From assembly GCF_004168285.1 (NCBI RefSeq), contig NZ_SEWF01000014.1, positions 62,001 through 126,000 on the forward strand: a stretch of DNA of 64,000 nt, in the 5' to 3' direction. Positions within the stretch are counted from its first letter, which is position 1. The number at the start of each line of letters is the position of its first letter. Source of the DNA: Emticicia agri (GTDB taxonomy: Bacteria; Bacteroidota; Bacteroidia; Cytophagales; Spirosomataceae). Below the pieces are notes generated by a model. The model made no database searches and was not told where the DNA came from. It saw nothing but the letters and a program-made list of their open reading frames with translations. Positions 24,362 through 34,130 of this stretch are shown piece after piece. A program made the position numbers and the translations under genes.

Positions 24362-25612
24362 ATGAAAATCTTTCAGAGACTAAGTGATAACTCTTTACCT
24401 ATCCAATGGCATCATCTTTTGTTCTATATTCTATTAGTAGCTGTTATCCCTCACACAGGTTTCTGGTTTGATTTAAACAACGACTGGCCGCGCTGGTCTT
24501 ATTACGCCTTTGAGCATGGACTAAGCCAGATATATAATTCAGATACCAACTATATGCCCTTTTACCTGCATGGTCTTTACTGGTTTGGTAAATTGCAGGG
24601 AAGCAAAGAATTGATTTATGCCAATAGTTATCAGTTAAAATACTTTTTTCTGTTGTTTGATTTTGGTTGTGCTTTAGCTTTAGCCTGGGCATTGCGTAAA
24701 TATTATTCAGTTAAACTGGTTGAATATCTTTTATTATTCAATTTAGGTTACTTGTATTGTACTGTTATATGGGGGCAGTTAGATAGTGTTCCTACTACTA
24801 TGGTTGTTTTAGGAATTATCTGTCTTTACGAGCGAAAAATGCTTTGGGCAGCTTTTTTCTGCACACTCTCTATTTATGTAAAATTACAAGCCATCATATT
24901 TGTTCCTTTTTTTGTGATTCTGTTGGTTTACCAGTTTTCACAGAAGTTTGATACATGGCTTCTGGCAAAAATGCTGGGTATCTCTTTGCTGACCCAGTTG
25001 TGGTTATTAAGTCCTTTTATATGGGGAGGCACATTCTGGAACTTCATTAAGGTAGTGAGAGAATCGGTAGGCTTTTTTCCGAGAGTATCGTGGAATGCCT
25101 ACAACCTATGGTATCTGCTGATTAAAGAAGACCCTACTTTGTTGAATGACACCCTAACATTTGCAGGATTAACTTACAAAAAATGGGGGTTTTTATTATT
25201 TTTTGGTTTATCAGCGCTGGTGTTTATCCCAATTCTAGCACGAACCTATATTTTAATTTGGTTCAAAAAAATAGCCGATGCTGATTATTACGCTTTGTTG
25301 TGGCTTACTGCCTCAACCATTGCCACATTGTTCTTTTTTGTGAATACGCAAATGCACGAAAGGTACTCCTACCCTGCCATTGCCTTATATTTTGCCTATG
25401 CACTTATCAGCAGACAATATGCACTTTTCGCCTTGATTTCGGTAGCTCATTTAGCTAATGTAGATGGAATGAATAAATATTTTGGGTTGAATCCTTTTAA
25501 ACCCGAATATACTTCTCTCCTCTTCGGTCTGATTCTATTGATTTCTTTTGTTAAACTATTTATTCAAACAAAAAATATACGGTTGGAGTACCTTCAACAA
25601 AAACTCAGATAA
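24362..25612 (+). CDS. Multi-spanning membrane mannosyltransferase-like protein
   Basis: A 416-residue polytopic membrane protein with about nine to ten helices. FDLNNDWPRWSYYAFEHG near the N-terminus has the acidic residue typical of lipid-linked sugar transferases after helix 1, and YCTVIWGQLDSVPTTMV contains the WGQxD motif of Gpi18/GT-C mannosyltransferases. MHERYSYPAI near the C-terminus is also characteristic of this group. It probably moves a sugar from a lipid carrier to an acceptor outside the membrane. The frame is open from 24311, but the first ATG is 24362 (MKIFQRLSD). Acceptor unknown. Confidence 0.78.
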   Translation: MKIFQRLSDNSLPIQWHHLLFYILLVAVIPHTGFWFDLNNDWPRWSYYAFEHGLSQIYNSDTNYMPFYLHGLYWFGKLQGSKELIYANSYQLKYFFLLFDFGCALALAWALRKYYSVKLVEYLLLFNLGYLYCTVIWGQLDSVPTTMVVLGIICLYERKMLWAAFFCTLSIYVKLQAIIFVPFFVILLVYQFSQKFDTWLLAKMLGISLLTQLWLLSPFIWGGTFWNFIKVVRESVGFFPRVSWNAYNLWYLLIKEDPTLLNDTLTFAGLTYKKWGFLLFFGLSALVFIPILARTYILIWFKKIADADYYALLWLTASTIATLFFFVNTQMHERYSYPAIALYFAYALISRQYALFALISVAHLANVDGMNKYFGLNPFKPEYTSLLFGLILLISFVKLFIQTKNIRLEYLQQKLR

Positions 25613-25781
25613 TATGAAAACAGTATCAAAATCATAAAAATATAGCCATTTTATCACATTCAAAACAATAAGTCAATAAAAATTGAATATCCAAAACAAC
25701 TAATTAAAACAATTAATACAGAATAAATAATCCATTCTGTAAATTCTAATTTTATAATTAAAACTAAAATTTCAGAAAAAA

Positions 25782-26216
25782 TTGAAAATAAGAAATACAA
25801 TTTCTCTCTACATAATAGCTATCTGTATTTTTAGTTCTTGTGCCAAACAAACCAATCCTTTAACTTATACCAAAAATCAGCTCATTTTTGGAAGTGGGGG
25901 TGGATTTGCCAATCAGGTAAATGAGTACAGGCTATTAGAAAACAAGCGTCTTTTCTTTAGAAAGAACAACGATTCTACATTTATAGACTTAGGTAGGCAA
26001 AAAGTTAAAACTGTAAAAAAGCTATTTGAAACATCAGAAATGCTATTTCAGGAAGTATCAGAATTCAATGAACCCGGTAATATGTATTATTTTGTGAGGC
26101 TGCAGAAAAACGGGCAGGCTCAATCGGTCGTATGGGGCAGGCCGAATATTACTGTGCCTGAAAAAGCAAAAGAATTGCACAAGCATTTAATGAATTTAGT
26201 ACCTTTGAATCAATAA
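25782..26216 (+). CDS. Small lipoprotein with TTG start
   Basis: A 144-residue protein beginning TTG AAA ATA; no ATG lies upstream in frame. The first 20 residues (MKIRNTISLYIIAICIFSSC) form a lipoprotein signal with Cys at 20. The rest, including IFGSGGGFANQVNEYRLL and MYYFVRLQKNGQAQSVVWG, resembles small Bacteroidota lipoproteins of unknown function. It ends 11 bp before the M4 protease gene, so the two are probably co-transcribed and it may help secretion or control of the protease. The 170 bp upstream are AT-rich without a clear promoter. Confidence 0.7.
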   Translation: MKIRNTISLYIIAICIFSSCAKQTNPLTYTKNQLIFGSGGGFANQVNEYRLLENKRLFFRKNNDSTFIDLGRQKVKTVKKLFETSEMLFQEVSEFNEPGNMYYFVRLQKNGQAQSVVWGRPNITVPEKAKELHKHLMNLVPLNQ

Positions 26217-26227
26217 ACGTACCTATT

Positions 26228-29200
26228 ATGAGACTGACCTTTATTCTACTTTTTTTTATTGGCACTTCTGCATTTGCTCAGAAAGGGTTTGAGCGGAAGC
26301 AAAAATCATCATCAGTCAATACCCACGCTCCTGCGGGAGATTTCCTGAAAATTCAAGGAGAGAAAACTGATAAAAATACACGTCAGCTAAGTCCTAAAGG
26401 ACTTACAACCAAATTTATCAGCAAATACAAAGTTACCAAAGACCCGGAAACAGGTCGGATACTGATGATTGAAAACTTCTCTAAGCCAGATACCAAAGCC
26501 CGTCTGAGCGCACAGGCATTAGCCACCAATTTCCTGGCTGATGTAAAAGCCACCTTACAGATTGAAGACCCGAATCAGGAATTAGTGGTAACAGCTACCG
26601 AAACCGATGCCATTGGCATGACCCACATGCAATTGCAACAAAAATATAAGAATATACCCATTTATGGGGGTGAAATATGGCTACACTCAAAAGACAACAA
26701 GATAGAAACCCTGAACGGGCGTAATTTCCCTACCCCAAAGCTGGTATCTGTTAAACCACAACTTACCGAAGCCAAAGCCATAGAATTAGCTATGGCAGAT
26801 GTAGCTAAGAAATCAATTATACAAAAAAATATCAGCAACAGTTTCATTACGCAAGGCCATGTGTCAGAACTGTTGATTTATCATAAAGACGATAAAGGCA
26901 CTGATGCCCGACTTACTTACTACTTAACTATCAGACCCAATATATTGGAGCGTTGGCTATATTTTATAGATGCCAATACAGGAGAAGTTCTGAAGAAATT
27001 TAATCATACTTGTGCCTTAGATGGCCCGTTTACAGCTAATGCCAAAGACCTCAATAATGTTACCCGTACGGTTAATATACAGCAATTCGGTGGTACCTAT
27101 TACATGATAGATACACAACGACCCATGTATAACAAAACCTCTTCTAAATTGCCTGATACCCCTGTAGGTGGTATTATGACTATTGATGCCAAAAACACGC
27201 CTTCTAACAATACCAAATACTCACATGTTGTATCAAGTAGTGGTACCAGCTGGAGCACAACTTCTGTTTCGGCACACCATAATGCAGGCGTTTGTTACGA
27301 TTATTTCCGTACCAAATTCAACCGCAATTCATTAGACGGAAAAGGCAGTACCATCATTTCAGTAATCAATATAGCCGATGAAGACGGTAAAGGCATGGAC
27401 AACGCTTACTGGAACGGGGCATTTATGGGTTATGGCAATGGTCTTAGTTCGTTTAAGCCATTGGCAGGGGCTTTAGATGTAGCAGGACACGAAATGACAC
27501 ATGGGGTAGTAGAAGCATCAGCCCGTTTAGAATATCAGAATCAGTCAGGTGCCTTGAATGAATCTTTTGCTGATATTTTTGGTGCGATGATTGACCGTGA
27601 CGACTGGACAGTGGGTGAAGATGTAGTTAAGGCAGGAGCATTCCCTTCCGGTGCCTTGCGTAGCTTGCAGAATCCTAATCAGGGAGGGAAGAAAGACCCG
27701 GGGTATCAGCCCAAAAATATGTCTCAATACCTGTATTTAGAAAATACCGAAGAGCAGGATAATGGTGGCGTACATATCAATAGTGGTATCCCTAACCATG
27801 CTTTTTATCTGTTTGCCTCTAATGCCAATGTTGGTAAAGACAAAGCAGAACTGGTGTATTACAGGGCATTGACTTTGTATCTGACCCGTACTTCTAAATT
27901 TGTTGATGCACGTTTAGCTGTAGTAAAAGCAGCCGCTGATTTATATGGTGCCTCTTCACCCGTTGTAAGTGCGGCTAAAGCTGCTTTTGACAATGTAGGT
28001 ATTGCAGACCCATCAGGCAACACAGGCAACCCTACTACGCCTAATCCACCACCACAGACTATACCTGTAAATAATGGTACTGATTTTATTCTGGTATTTG
28101 ACCCGACCAACGATAATTTATATGTGGCAAAGATTGGTGATTTACAATTTAAAGCTATCTCTGCAAGTGGTTGTTTAAGTAAACCAAGTGTTACAGACGA
28201 TGGTCAGTATGCGTATTTTGTCGGAAAAGACAAGAATATCCGCCGCATTGCACTTACCGGAACTTTTAAAGAAGATAAACTCACCAGTGATGCTGTCTGG
28301 GATAATGTGGCCATTTCAAAAGACGGTAAAAGGGTAGCAGGGCTCACCAATGAAGAAGAACCTTACATGTATGTATTCGACTTAGAAAACAATGGCAAAA
28401 GTGCCCAATTCAAACTTTATAACCCTACTTACTCGTCGGGTGTAAGTACAGGAGAAGTAATCTTTGCAGATTCTTTCGAATGGGATTACTCAGGTGAAAT
28501 TATTATTTATGATGCTTTTAACCGTTTAAGTAGTGTATCGGGAGAGATTGAATACTGGGATGTTGGGTTGATTAGGGTTTGGGATACTGCCAAGAAAACT
28601 TTTGGTGACGGGAAAATAGAAAAACTTTTTACTGACCTGGAAGAAGGCGAAAGTATCGGAAACCCTGCTCTATCAAAAAATACCCAGAATGTAATTGCCT
28701 TTGACTACTATAGTTCTGATGAGCCTGATACCTATTATCAGATAGGAGTGGATATTGAAACCAATGACCTTGACCTTATCTATACCAATAATGAGATTGG
28801 GTATCCGGGCTATTCCCGATTAGATGATAAACTGCTCTTTAATGCGCTTAATGACGAGGATCAGCAAATAGTGATGGCTATTAACCTACAGAAAAACAAA
28901 ATTTCTCCGTCAGGCGATGCACAGGAGTGGCTATTAGATGCCAAATGGGCAGTATGGTATGCACAGGGAACCAGAGCCCTGCCTACCAAAACAGACCAGA
29001 CTATTACCTTTGGTACTATAACCGACAAAGCACCAAGTGCTTCTTTTACAGTGACTGCTACTGCAAGCTCAAAATTACCGGTACAATATGCTGTCGAATC
29101 AGGTGATGCAACGGTGAATGGAAATAGAATTACTTTGGGAACTAAAGCCGGCAAGGTAAAAATCCAGGCATTTCAGGTAGGAAACAGTCAGTTCAATTCA

Positions 29201-30148
29201 GTCAGCGCATCTCAAACTTTCTGTATTTTACCTGTTACACCAAAAATAACAGCCAGTGGCAGTAACCTGGTGGCGTCAGGCGGCACAAAATACCAATGGT
29301 ACCTTAATGGAAATGCCATAAATGGTGCTACACAAGCAACTATTACCCCTACCAATGCAGGTCAATATACAGTTAAATCTTTCACAGAAGACGGCTGTGC
29401 AAGTGCTTTTTCAACTGCTTATGCTCATACAGTAAAATCTAATCAGACAATTACTTTCGGAACAATTTCCGATAAAAATTTAGGGGCTATCTTTACTGTT
29501 TCGGCTACAGCAAGTTCAGGTTTATTATTACAGTATTCTATTGACTCCGGAGACGCAAAAGTCAGTGGCAATAGTGTTACTTGTGGAACTAAAGCAGGAA
29601 AAGTTACAATCAAAGCTCTACAGGCCGGAAACAATCAGTACAATTCAGCCAGTGCTACTCAAACTTTTTGTATAGTGCCTGCTGCACCAAAAATAACAGC
29701 AAGTAGTGGCAATTTAGTTGCGTCGGGTGGTACAAAATACCAATGGTACCTTGATGGAGCAATTGTAAATGGTGCTACACAAGCCACTATTACCCCTACT
29801 AACGCAGGTGGTATATATACGGTAAGGTCTCTTACTGACGATGGTTGCAGTAGTGCTCTATCAACTGCCTTTGAAGTAAAAGCAGCTATCCTGGGCACTG
29901 AATTGGATGCAAACATCAAGGTAACGATTTACCCGAACCCTACCAGCGATGAACTGAAAATTGAGCTTCCGGCAGGGGTTATTTTCAGAGAAGCCACATT
30001 CTATACACCAGGTGGAATTAAAGCTATGCACACAAACCAATTATCGGCCAATAATTTGTTTAATATAGGCCAGTTGGCTAAAGGTATGTATATCCTGAAA
30101 ATAGAAACATCGCAAGGTAGCTTGTCGAGAAAAATTGTAAGAGAATAA
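26228..30148 (+). CDS. Type IX-secreted M4 (thermolysin-like) metalloprotease with propeller and Ig-like repeats
   Basis: A 1306-residue protein: signal peptide (about 1-18), FTP and PepSY inhibitory propeptide (about 90-255), M4 catalytic domain (about 330-595) with zinc motif HEMTH (421-425), the third ligand Glu in GALNESFADIFG, and the transition-state His in GGVHINSGIPNHAFY. Next a TolB-like propeller segment (about 615-920), two tandem copies of a 149-residue MBG/Ig-like unit (about 924-1218), and a type A type IX sorting domain at the end (VTIYPNPTSDELKIELP, GMYILKIET). It digests proteins outside the cell. It follows a small lipoprotein gene by 11 bp. Confidence 0.93.
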   Translation: MRLTFILLFFIGTSAFAQKGFERKQKSSSVNTHAPAGDFLKIQGEKTDKNTRQLSPKGLTTKFISKYKVTKDPETGRILMIENFSKPDTKARLSAQALATNFLADVKATLQIEDPNQELVVTATETDAIGMTHMQLQQKYKNIPIYGGEIWLHSKDNKIETLNGRNFPTPKLVSVKPQLTEAKAIELAMADVAKKSIIQKNISNSFITQGHVSELLIYHKDDKGTDARLTYYLTIRPNILERWLYFIDANTGEVLKKFNHTCALDGPFTANAKDLNNVTRTVNIQQFGGTYYMIDTQRPMYNKTSSKLPDTPVGGIMTIDAKNTPSNNTKYSHVVSSSGTSWSTTSVSAHHNAGVCYDYFRTKFNRNSLDGKGSTIISVINIADEDGKGMDNAYWNGAFMGYGNGLSSFKPLAGALDVAGHEMTHGVVEASARLEYQNQSGALNESFADIFGAMIDRDDWTVGEDVVKAGAFPSGALRSLQNPNQGGKKDPGYQPKNMSQYLYLENTEEQDNGGVHINSGIPNHAFYLFASNANVGKDKAELVYYRALTLYLTRTSKFVDARLAVVKAAADLYGASSPVVSAAKAAFDNVGIADPSGNTGNPTTPNPPPQTIPVNNGTDFILVFDPTNDNLYVAKIGDLQFKAISASGCLSKPSVTDDGQYAYFVGKDKNIRRIALTGTFKEDKLTSDAVWDNVAISKDGKRVAGLTNEEEPYMYVFDLENNGKSAQFKLYNPTYSSGVSTGEVIFADSFEWDYSGEIIIYDAFNRLSSVSGEIEYWDVGLIRVWDTAKKTFGDGKIEKLFTDLEEGESIGNPALSKNTQNVIAFDYYSSDEPDTYYQIGVDIETNDLDLIYTNNEIGYPGYSRLDDKLLFNALNDEDQQIVMAINLQKNKISPSGDAQEWLLDAKWAVWYAQGTRALPTKTDQTITFGTITDKAPSASFTVTATASSKLPVQYAVESGDATVNGNRITLGTKAGKVKIQAFQVGNSQFNSVSASQTFCILPVTPKITASGSNLVASGGTKYQWYLNGNAINGATQATITPTNAGQYTVKSFTEDGCASAFSTAYAHTVKSNQTITFGTISDKNLGAIFTVSATASSGLLLQYSIDSGDAKVSGNSVTCGTKAGKVTIKALQAGNNQYNSASATQTFCIVPAAPKITASSGNLVASGGTKYQWYLDGAIVNGATQATITPTNAGGIYTVRSLTDDGCSSALSTAFEVKAAILGTELDANIKVTIYPNPTSDELKIELPAGVIFREATFYTPGGIKAMHTNQLSANNLFNIGQLAKGMYILKIETSQGSLSRKIVRE
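28997..29881 (+). repeat. Tandem in-gene duplication of a 447-bp unit
   Basis: The segment from 28997 (encoding QTITFGTITDK) recurs from 29444 (QTITFGTISDK), an offset of exactly 447 bp or 149 codons. Both copies hold the same strand order, including LVASGGTKYQWYL and GATQATITPTNAG, and nucleotide identity is high by eye in the second half. Confidence 0.85.
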
Positions 30149-30232
30149 TCAGCAAAATTTAGCATAACTTTGTATCCGCAGGTTTTGTTACCTGCCGAAT
30201 TATGTACAACCCTAAATAGTATAACAAAACTT

Positions 30233-31303
30233 ATGAGTCCGATTCGTGTATTAGTAGTTGGTTGTGGAAACATGGGCGCTTCTCATGCCATGGCGTACCA
30301 TACCAATGATGGATTTGAAATTTGCGGTATTGTATCAACCGGAAAAAGCAAAGAGGTATTAAACGAACGTTTAGGCGGTGGCTATACTTTATTTTCAGAT
30401 TATGAAGAAGCCCTTGCAGCTACCAAACCCGATGCCGTTTGCATATCTACTTATCCGGATACGCATGAAGCATTTGCCATTAAAGCTCTTGAAAATGATG
30501 CGCACGTGTTTATCGAAAAACCCTTGGCAGATACAGTAGAAGGCGCTGAAAGAGTGGCTGAGGTAGCGAAGAAAACAGGTAAAAAAGTAGTAGTAGGCTA
30601 TATTTTACGCCATCATCCTTCGTGGGAGAAATTTGTAGAACTCTCGCACCAGTTAGGCAAGCCTTTGGTTATGCGCATGAACCTGAATCAGCAGAGTCAT
30701 GGGAATATGTGGGACGTACATCGTAATTTAATGAAAAGCCTGAGCCCGATTGTAGATTGTGGTGTGCATTATATTGATGTCATGTGTCAGATGACCCGTT
30801 CAAAACCTTTGCAGGTTACAGCTATTGGCGCAAGGCTAACCAACGATATTGCCACAACCAATTATAATTATGGCCAGTTACAAATCAGATTTGAAGATGG
30901 TTCAGTAGGTTGGTATGAGGCTGGTTGGGGACCCATGATGAGCGAAACGGCCTTTTTTGTGAAAGATGTAATAGGGCCGAAAGGTTGTGTTTCAATTGTA
31001 GCCAAAGAAGCAGGCGGTAGCGGAAAATCAGACAATGTTGATTCGCATACTAAAACAGAATCTTTACGTTTTCATCATGCAGATATTGATGCCAACAACC
31101 AGTTTACCAAAGAAGATACCTGGATTAACCTGACAGATGAGCCTGACCACCAAGAACTTTGCAACAGAGAACAAGCCTATTTCCTGAAAGCCATAGAGGA
31201 AGACATAGACCTGACAGACCATGTGCAAGATGCAGTAAACAGTTTAAAAATTGCTTTTGCCTGCGATGAATCGGTAAGAACCGGACAGGTAGTGCATTTG
31301 TAG
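30233..31303 (+). CDS. Gfo/Idh/MocA-family oxidoreductase, cytoplasmic
   Basis: A 356-residue NAD(P)-dependent oxidoreductase without signal peptide. The Rossmann motif VLVVGCGNMGASHAMAYH (about 6-23), the FIEKPLAD segment with conserved Lys-Pro (about 94-101) and the substrate-domain motif VDCGVHYIDVM (about 176-186), with a probable active-site Asp/His, are all present. Sugar or inositol derivatives are the usual substrates. The frame runs back to 30170 but MSPIRVL at 30233 is the natural start; TAACTTTG at 30165-30172 resembles a -7 box. It ends at a strong hairpin shared with the convergent LytTR gene. Confidence 0.88.
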   Translation: MSPIRVLVVGCGNMGASHAMAYHTNDGFEICGIVSTGKSKEVLNERLGGGYTLFSDYEEALAATKPDAVCISTYPDTHEAFAIKALENDAHVFIEKPLADTVEGAERVAEVAKKTGKKVVVGYILRHHPSWEKFVELSHQLGKPLVMRMNLNQQSHGNMWDVHRNLMKSLSPIVDCGVHYIDVMCQMTRSKPLQVTAIGARLTNDIATTNYNYGQLQIRFEDGSVGWYEAGWGPMMSETAFFVKDVIGPKGCVSIVAKEAGGSGKSDNVDSHTKTESLRFHHADIDANNQFTKEDTWINLTDEPDHQELCNREQAYFLKAIEEDIDLTDHVQDAVNSLKIAFACDESVRTGQVVHL

Positions 31304-31305
31304 AT

Positions 31306-31352
31306 AATATATTCAGGGGAGTTGTTTAATAAACAATTCTCCTGAATATATT
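31306..31352. terminator. Long hairpin between convergent genes
   Basis: AATATATTCAGG (31306-31317) and CCTGAATATATT (31341-31352) pair perfectly, and the stem continues inward with GGAGTTGTTTA against TAAACAATTCTC apart from one mismatch, leaving a very small loop. It begins 3 bp after the oxidoreductase stop and ends 16 bp before the LytTR stop. Confidence 0.8.
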
Positions 31353-31368
31353 AGCGTTTTCTTCTAAG

Positions 31369-32109
31369 CTAAGGGGTTTTAATGACAGCTAATTTTTTAA
31401 GAAACTCTGCCTTACGATTTTGTGGTAGTGGTATTTTACCATTATAACCGCTTACATATATATTCTCTGCATCATACCTTATCAGATAGTCTAAGTTGAC
31501 TATATAAGAACGAGAAATCTGATAAAAATTAGAGGTCAAAAAATATTGCGCTAAATATCCTATATTCATTGAAAAAAGGAATGGGGCAATTTGATTTTTA
31601 ACATATACATTTACATAGGCTCCCTCTGCTTTAATAAATAATACATCGCTTTTTACTATTTTCTGATGCCCTCTTTCTAAAGGAAGAAAAACATTCTCTG
31701 ATTTTACCGGATTATTTTCTACCTTCTTATTGGCAATATAATGATTATAAGCGAGTTCAATCTGAAAAACCACCTCCTGGTGCCTGATAGGCTTAAGTAG
31801 ATAGGCCGCAGGATTGGTTGTTTTTGCTCGTTCAAACATCTGTGTCTCAGAGTGAGAAGTCAAAAAAACAAAAGGAATCATATAGACACTTGTCAATATT
31901 TTTGCAATCTCAATGCCATCTAAAGAAGAATTTCGAAGTTGTATGTCTATTAGTACTAAATCCGGAAGCTCTTTATTAAGTGCAATTAATGTTTCAGAAT
32001 AGTTTTTGGCAATAGCCGTAACTATATGTCCATTTTGTCTGAGTATTTCTTTTAAATCAGTTGCTGTAATAATTTCATCCTCAATAATCAGAATTTTCAA
32101 TAAAGTCAT
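31369..32109 (-). CDS. LytTR-family response regulator
   Basis: A 246-residue response regulator. The receiver domain (about 3-120) has the acidic pair Glu10/Asp11, phospho-acceptor Asp55 (LVLIDIQ), Ser/Thr in VFLTSHSE and Lys in AYLLKPI. The C-terminal LytTR DNA-binding domain (about 145-245) includes FIKAEGAYVNVYVKN and ISRSYIVNLDYL. It is 9 bp downstream of the sensor kinase gene and is surely its partner. Target genes are unknown; the secreted-protein pseudogene at 34131 lies just beyond the kinase gene. Confidence 0.92.
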   Translation of the reverse strand: MTLLKILIIEDEIITATDLKEILRQNGHIVTAIAKNYSETLIALNKELPDLVLIDIQLRNSSLDGIEIAKILTSVYMIPFVFLTSHSETQMFERAKTTNPAAYLLKPIRHQEVVFQIELAYNHYIANKKVENNPVKSENVFLPLERGHQKIVKSDVLFIKAEGAYVNVYVKNQIAPFLFSMNIGYLAQYFLTSNFYQISRSYIVNLDYLIRYDAENIYVSGYNGKIPLPQNRKAEFLKKLAVIKTP

Positions 32110-32118
32110 AGCAAATTA

Positions 32119-33828
32119 TCATTTAAATCTCATAATAAATTCAAATCCATTGTTAAACCTTGTTTCATAGCTCCCATACAGTTGTTGAACCATCATATCA
32201 ATTAGTTTCATTCCGAAAGAATTTTTATTTTCGCTATTTACAAATTCCTTGTTGCCGTTATCATTTACTGCTAAAATAACTTCTTTATCTGTTTCAGTCA
32301 ATGTTATCGCTAAAATTGGATTCGGATGGGCATTAAAAGCATATTTACAGGCATTGGAAATCAATTCGTTTAGCATCAAGCCCACATATATAGCTTTATC
32401 TACCTGCATTTCATAGACTGTTATGGTATAATCTTGTTTAATATTGGTCAGCCCATAAGAACTAAAAATAATTGCGGAGAGTTGCTCAATAAACACCTCC
32501 ATATTAATACTATCCGGCTGATCATTATCATACAATTGCCGATGTAGCACAGCCATAGATTCAATTCTGAGCTGACTTTCATCTACAGCCTGTCTGGCTC
32601 TTTTATCTTCTATCTGATTTGATTGCAGACGCAATAAACTGGATATAACCTGAAGGTTATTTTTTACCCGATGATTTTGCTCCTGAATGAGAATAGCGTT
32701 TTTTTTACTTATTTGCTTATTTTTTTGATATAACTTATATAAAAAGAAGCAGAGACTAAGAGCGAAAATAAGCAATAAGCTTATCACTATAATTGATTTT
32801 CTTTGCAGGCTTAGGTTCCGGTCTTTTAATAACAACTCTGTTTTTTGCCTATCTAATAATTCCTGTTTTTTTTGTGTCTCATATTGAATATTTAATCGAC
32901 TTACAGCTCCTTCTCTATCTGCAGTTAAAAGTTTATTTAAGAAAAATTCTCTTTTTTTAAAATGTTCGAGGGCACATTTAAAATCATTTACTGCTTGACA
33001 ATAATTCGCATAAACTCCTTCAAAATGTAGCCTCATTCCATTATCATTCGATATTTTTTTTTCAACAAAAATCTCTAATTCCTTTAACATTTTATATGCT
33101 TCTTTTAATTGATTAAATTTTATGTAAGTCTCCGTTAAATTCATCATCACATTTACTTTTGGAACAGTCATATCATGAGAGTTATAAATCTTTAAAGACT
33201 CTTTAAAATAGCTTATAGAATTATAGTCGTCCAAGGATGCAAAACAATTTCCTATTGAATGCCTTATTTGTGCTAACCCCGTAGTATCATTTAATCTTAT
33301 TGCCAGCTTTTCGGCTTTTTTCAAGTAATAAATTGCTTTATCAAAATTAGCGTCAACAAAGGATGTCTCATTCTTAACTCCCCACGGTCTTCTTCGAGCT
33401 TCAGCTAACATCATATAACCAGCCAATAACCCTTTTTCTGAGTGTATTCCTTCAAAAATCTCCATAGCTCTATTTATGTGTTTCAAACAATCATTGTAAT
33501 TTCCCATGCGTGTGTCATTCTCTGAAAGACGTAAGTATAATCTTCCATATTCATAAGAGTCTCCTTTCTTTTCTATAATATTTAAAGATTTGTAAAAGTA
33601 TTCATTGGATTTTTTAAAATTAAACCGGAAATATTCTGCTTTTCCTAATAAATAGTATGCCTCTGCTATTAATAAGGAGTCTTTAATTTTAATCCCTTGC
33701 TTCAATAAAGAATCTGCATAAGCAAGTTTATCAGTTTGTCTAGTTCGTTGTGAATATCCATCAAAATTGAGTAATACAAAAAATACAACTATAATTCGTT
33801 GAGGCAATCTATTTATAAAAAATAGCAT
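32119..33828 (-). CDS. TPR-containing sensor histidine kinase (HisKA_2 type)
   Basis: A 569-residue kinase: signal or anchor helix (about 5-27), tetratricopeptide repeats in the periplasmic part (about 35-320), one transmembrane helix (about 345-365), then a HisKA_2 dimerisation domain with phospho-acceptor His386 (EQNHRVKNNLQVISSLLRLQ) and a HATPase domain with N-box MLNELISNACKYAF and a G-box reading VNDNGN and NSFGMKLI. It pairs with the LytTR regulator 9 bp downstream. The TPR part may detect peptides or envelope proteins; this is inference. Confidence 0.92.
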   Translation of the reverse strand: MLFFINRLPQRIIVVFFVLLNFDGYSQRTRQTDKLAYADSLLKQGIKIKDSLLIAEAYYLLGKAEYFRFNFKKSNEYFYKSLNIIEKKGDSYEYGRLYLRLSENDTRMGNYNDCLKHINRAMEIFEGIHSEKGLLAGYMMLAEARRRPWGVKNETSFVDANFDKAIYYLKKAEKLAIRLNDTTGLAQIRHSIGNCFASLDDYNSISYFKESLKIYNSHDMTVPKVNVMMNLTETYIKFNQLKEAYKMLKELEIFVEKKISNDNGMRLHFEGVYANYCQAVNDFKCALEHFKKREFFLNKLLTADREGAVSRLNIQYETQKKQELLDRQKTELLLKDRNLSLQRKSIIVISLLLIFALSLCFFLYKLYQKNKQISKKNAILIQEQNHRVKNNLQVISSLLRLQSNQIEDKRARQAVDESQLRIESMAVLHRQLYDNDQPDSINMEVFIEQLSAIIFSSYGLTNIKQDYTITVYEMQVDKAIYVGLMLNELISNACKYAFNAHPNPILAITLTETDKEVILAVNDNGNKEFVNSENKNSFGMKLIDMMVQQLYGSYETRFNNGFEFIMRFK

Positions 33829-34130
33829 TTTTGATTAGTAAGATATGGTCAAAAAATGTATAAAAATCAGGTGAAAATACTAAAAATCAATCAACAAAAC
33901 AGAAGAGTTTTTTCTATTAAGTTAATTGACAGTTTTATAAAGAATATTCTACATTTCATTAAGTGAGACTTTGAAAGCGAGATAGTATAAATCAAATTAC
34001 ATTAATTATTTTCTTTCGAATCATATAATCTTAGTTTAAAATAGTCTGATATAAAATCAACAAAAACAGAAAGCAAATTCCTTTGTGTCCTATAAACAAT
34101 TCATTATTAGACAATTATATTTTCATAAAG
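33829..34130. other. Intergenic region, divergent
   Basis: About 300 bp between the sensor kinase (leftward) and the broken secreted-protein gene (rightward). Extremely AT-rich. I see no full promoter pair, hairpin, or coding remnant in it. Confidence 0.4.
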
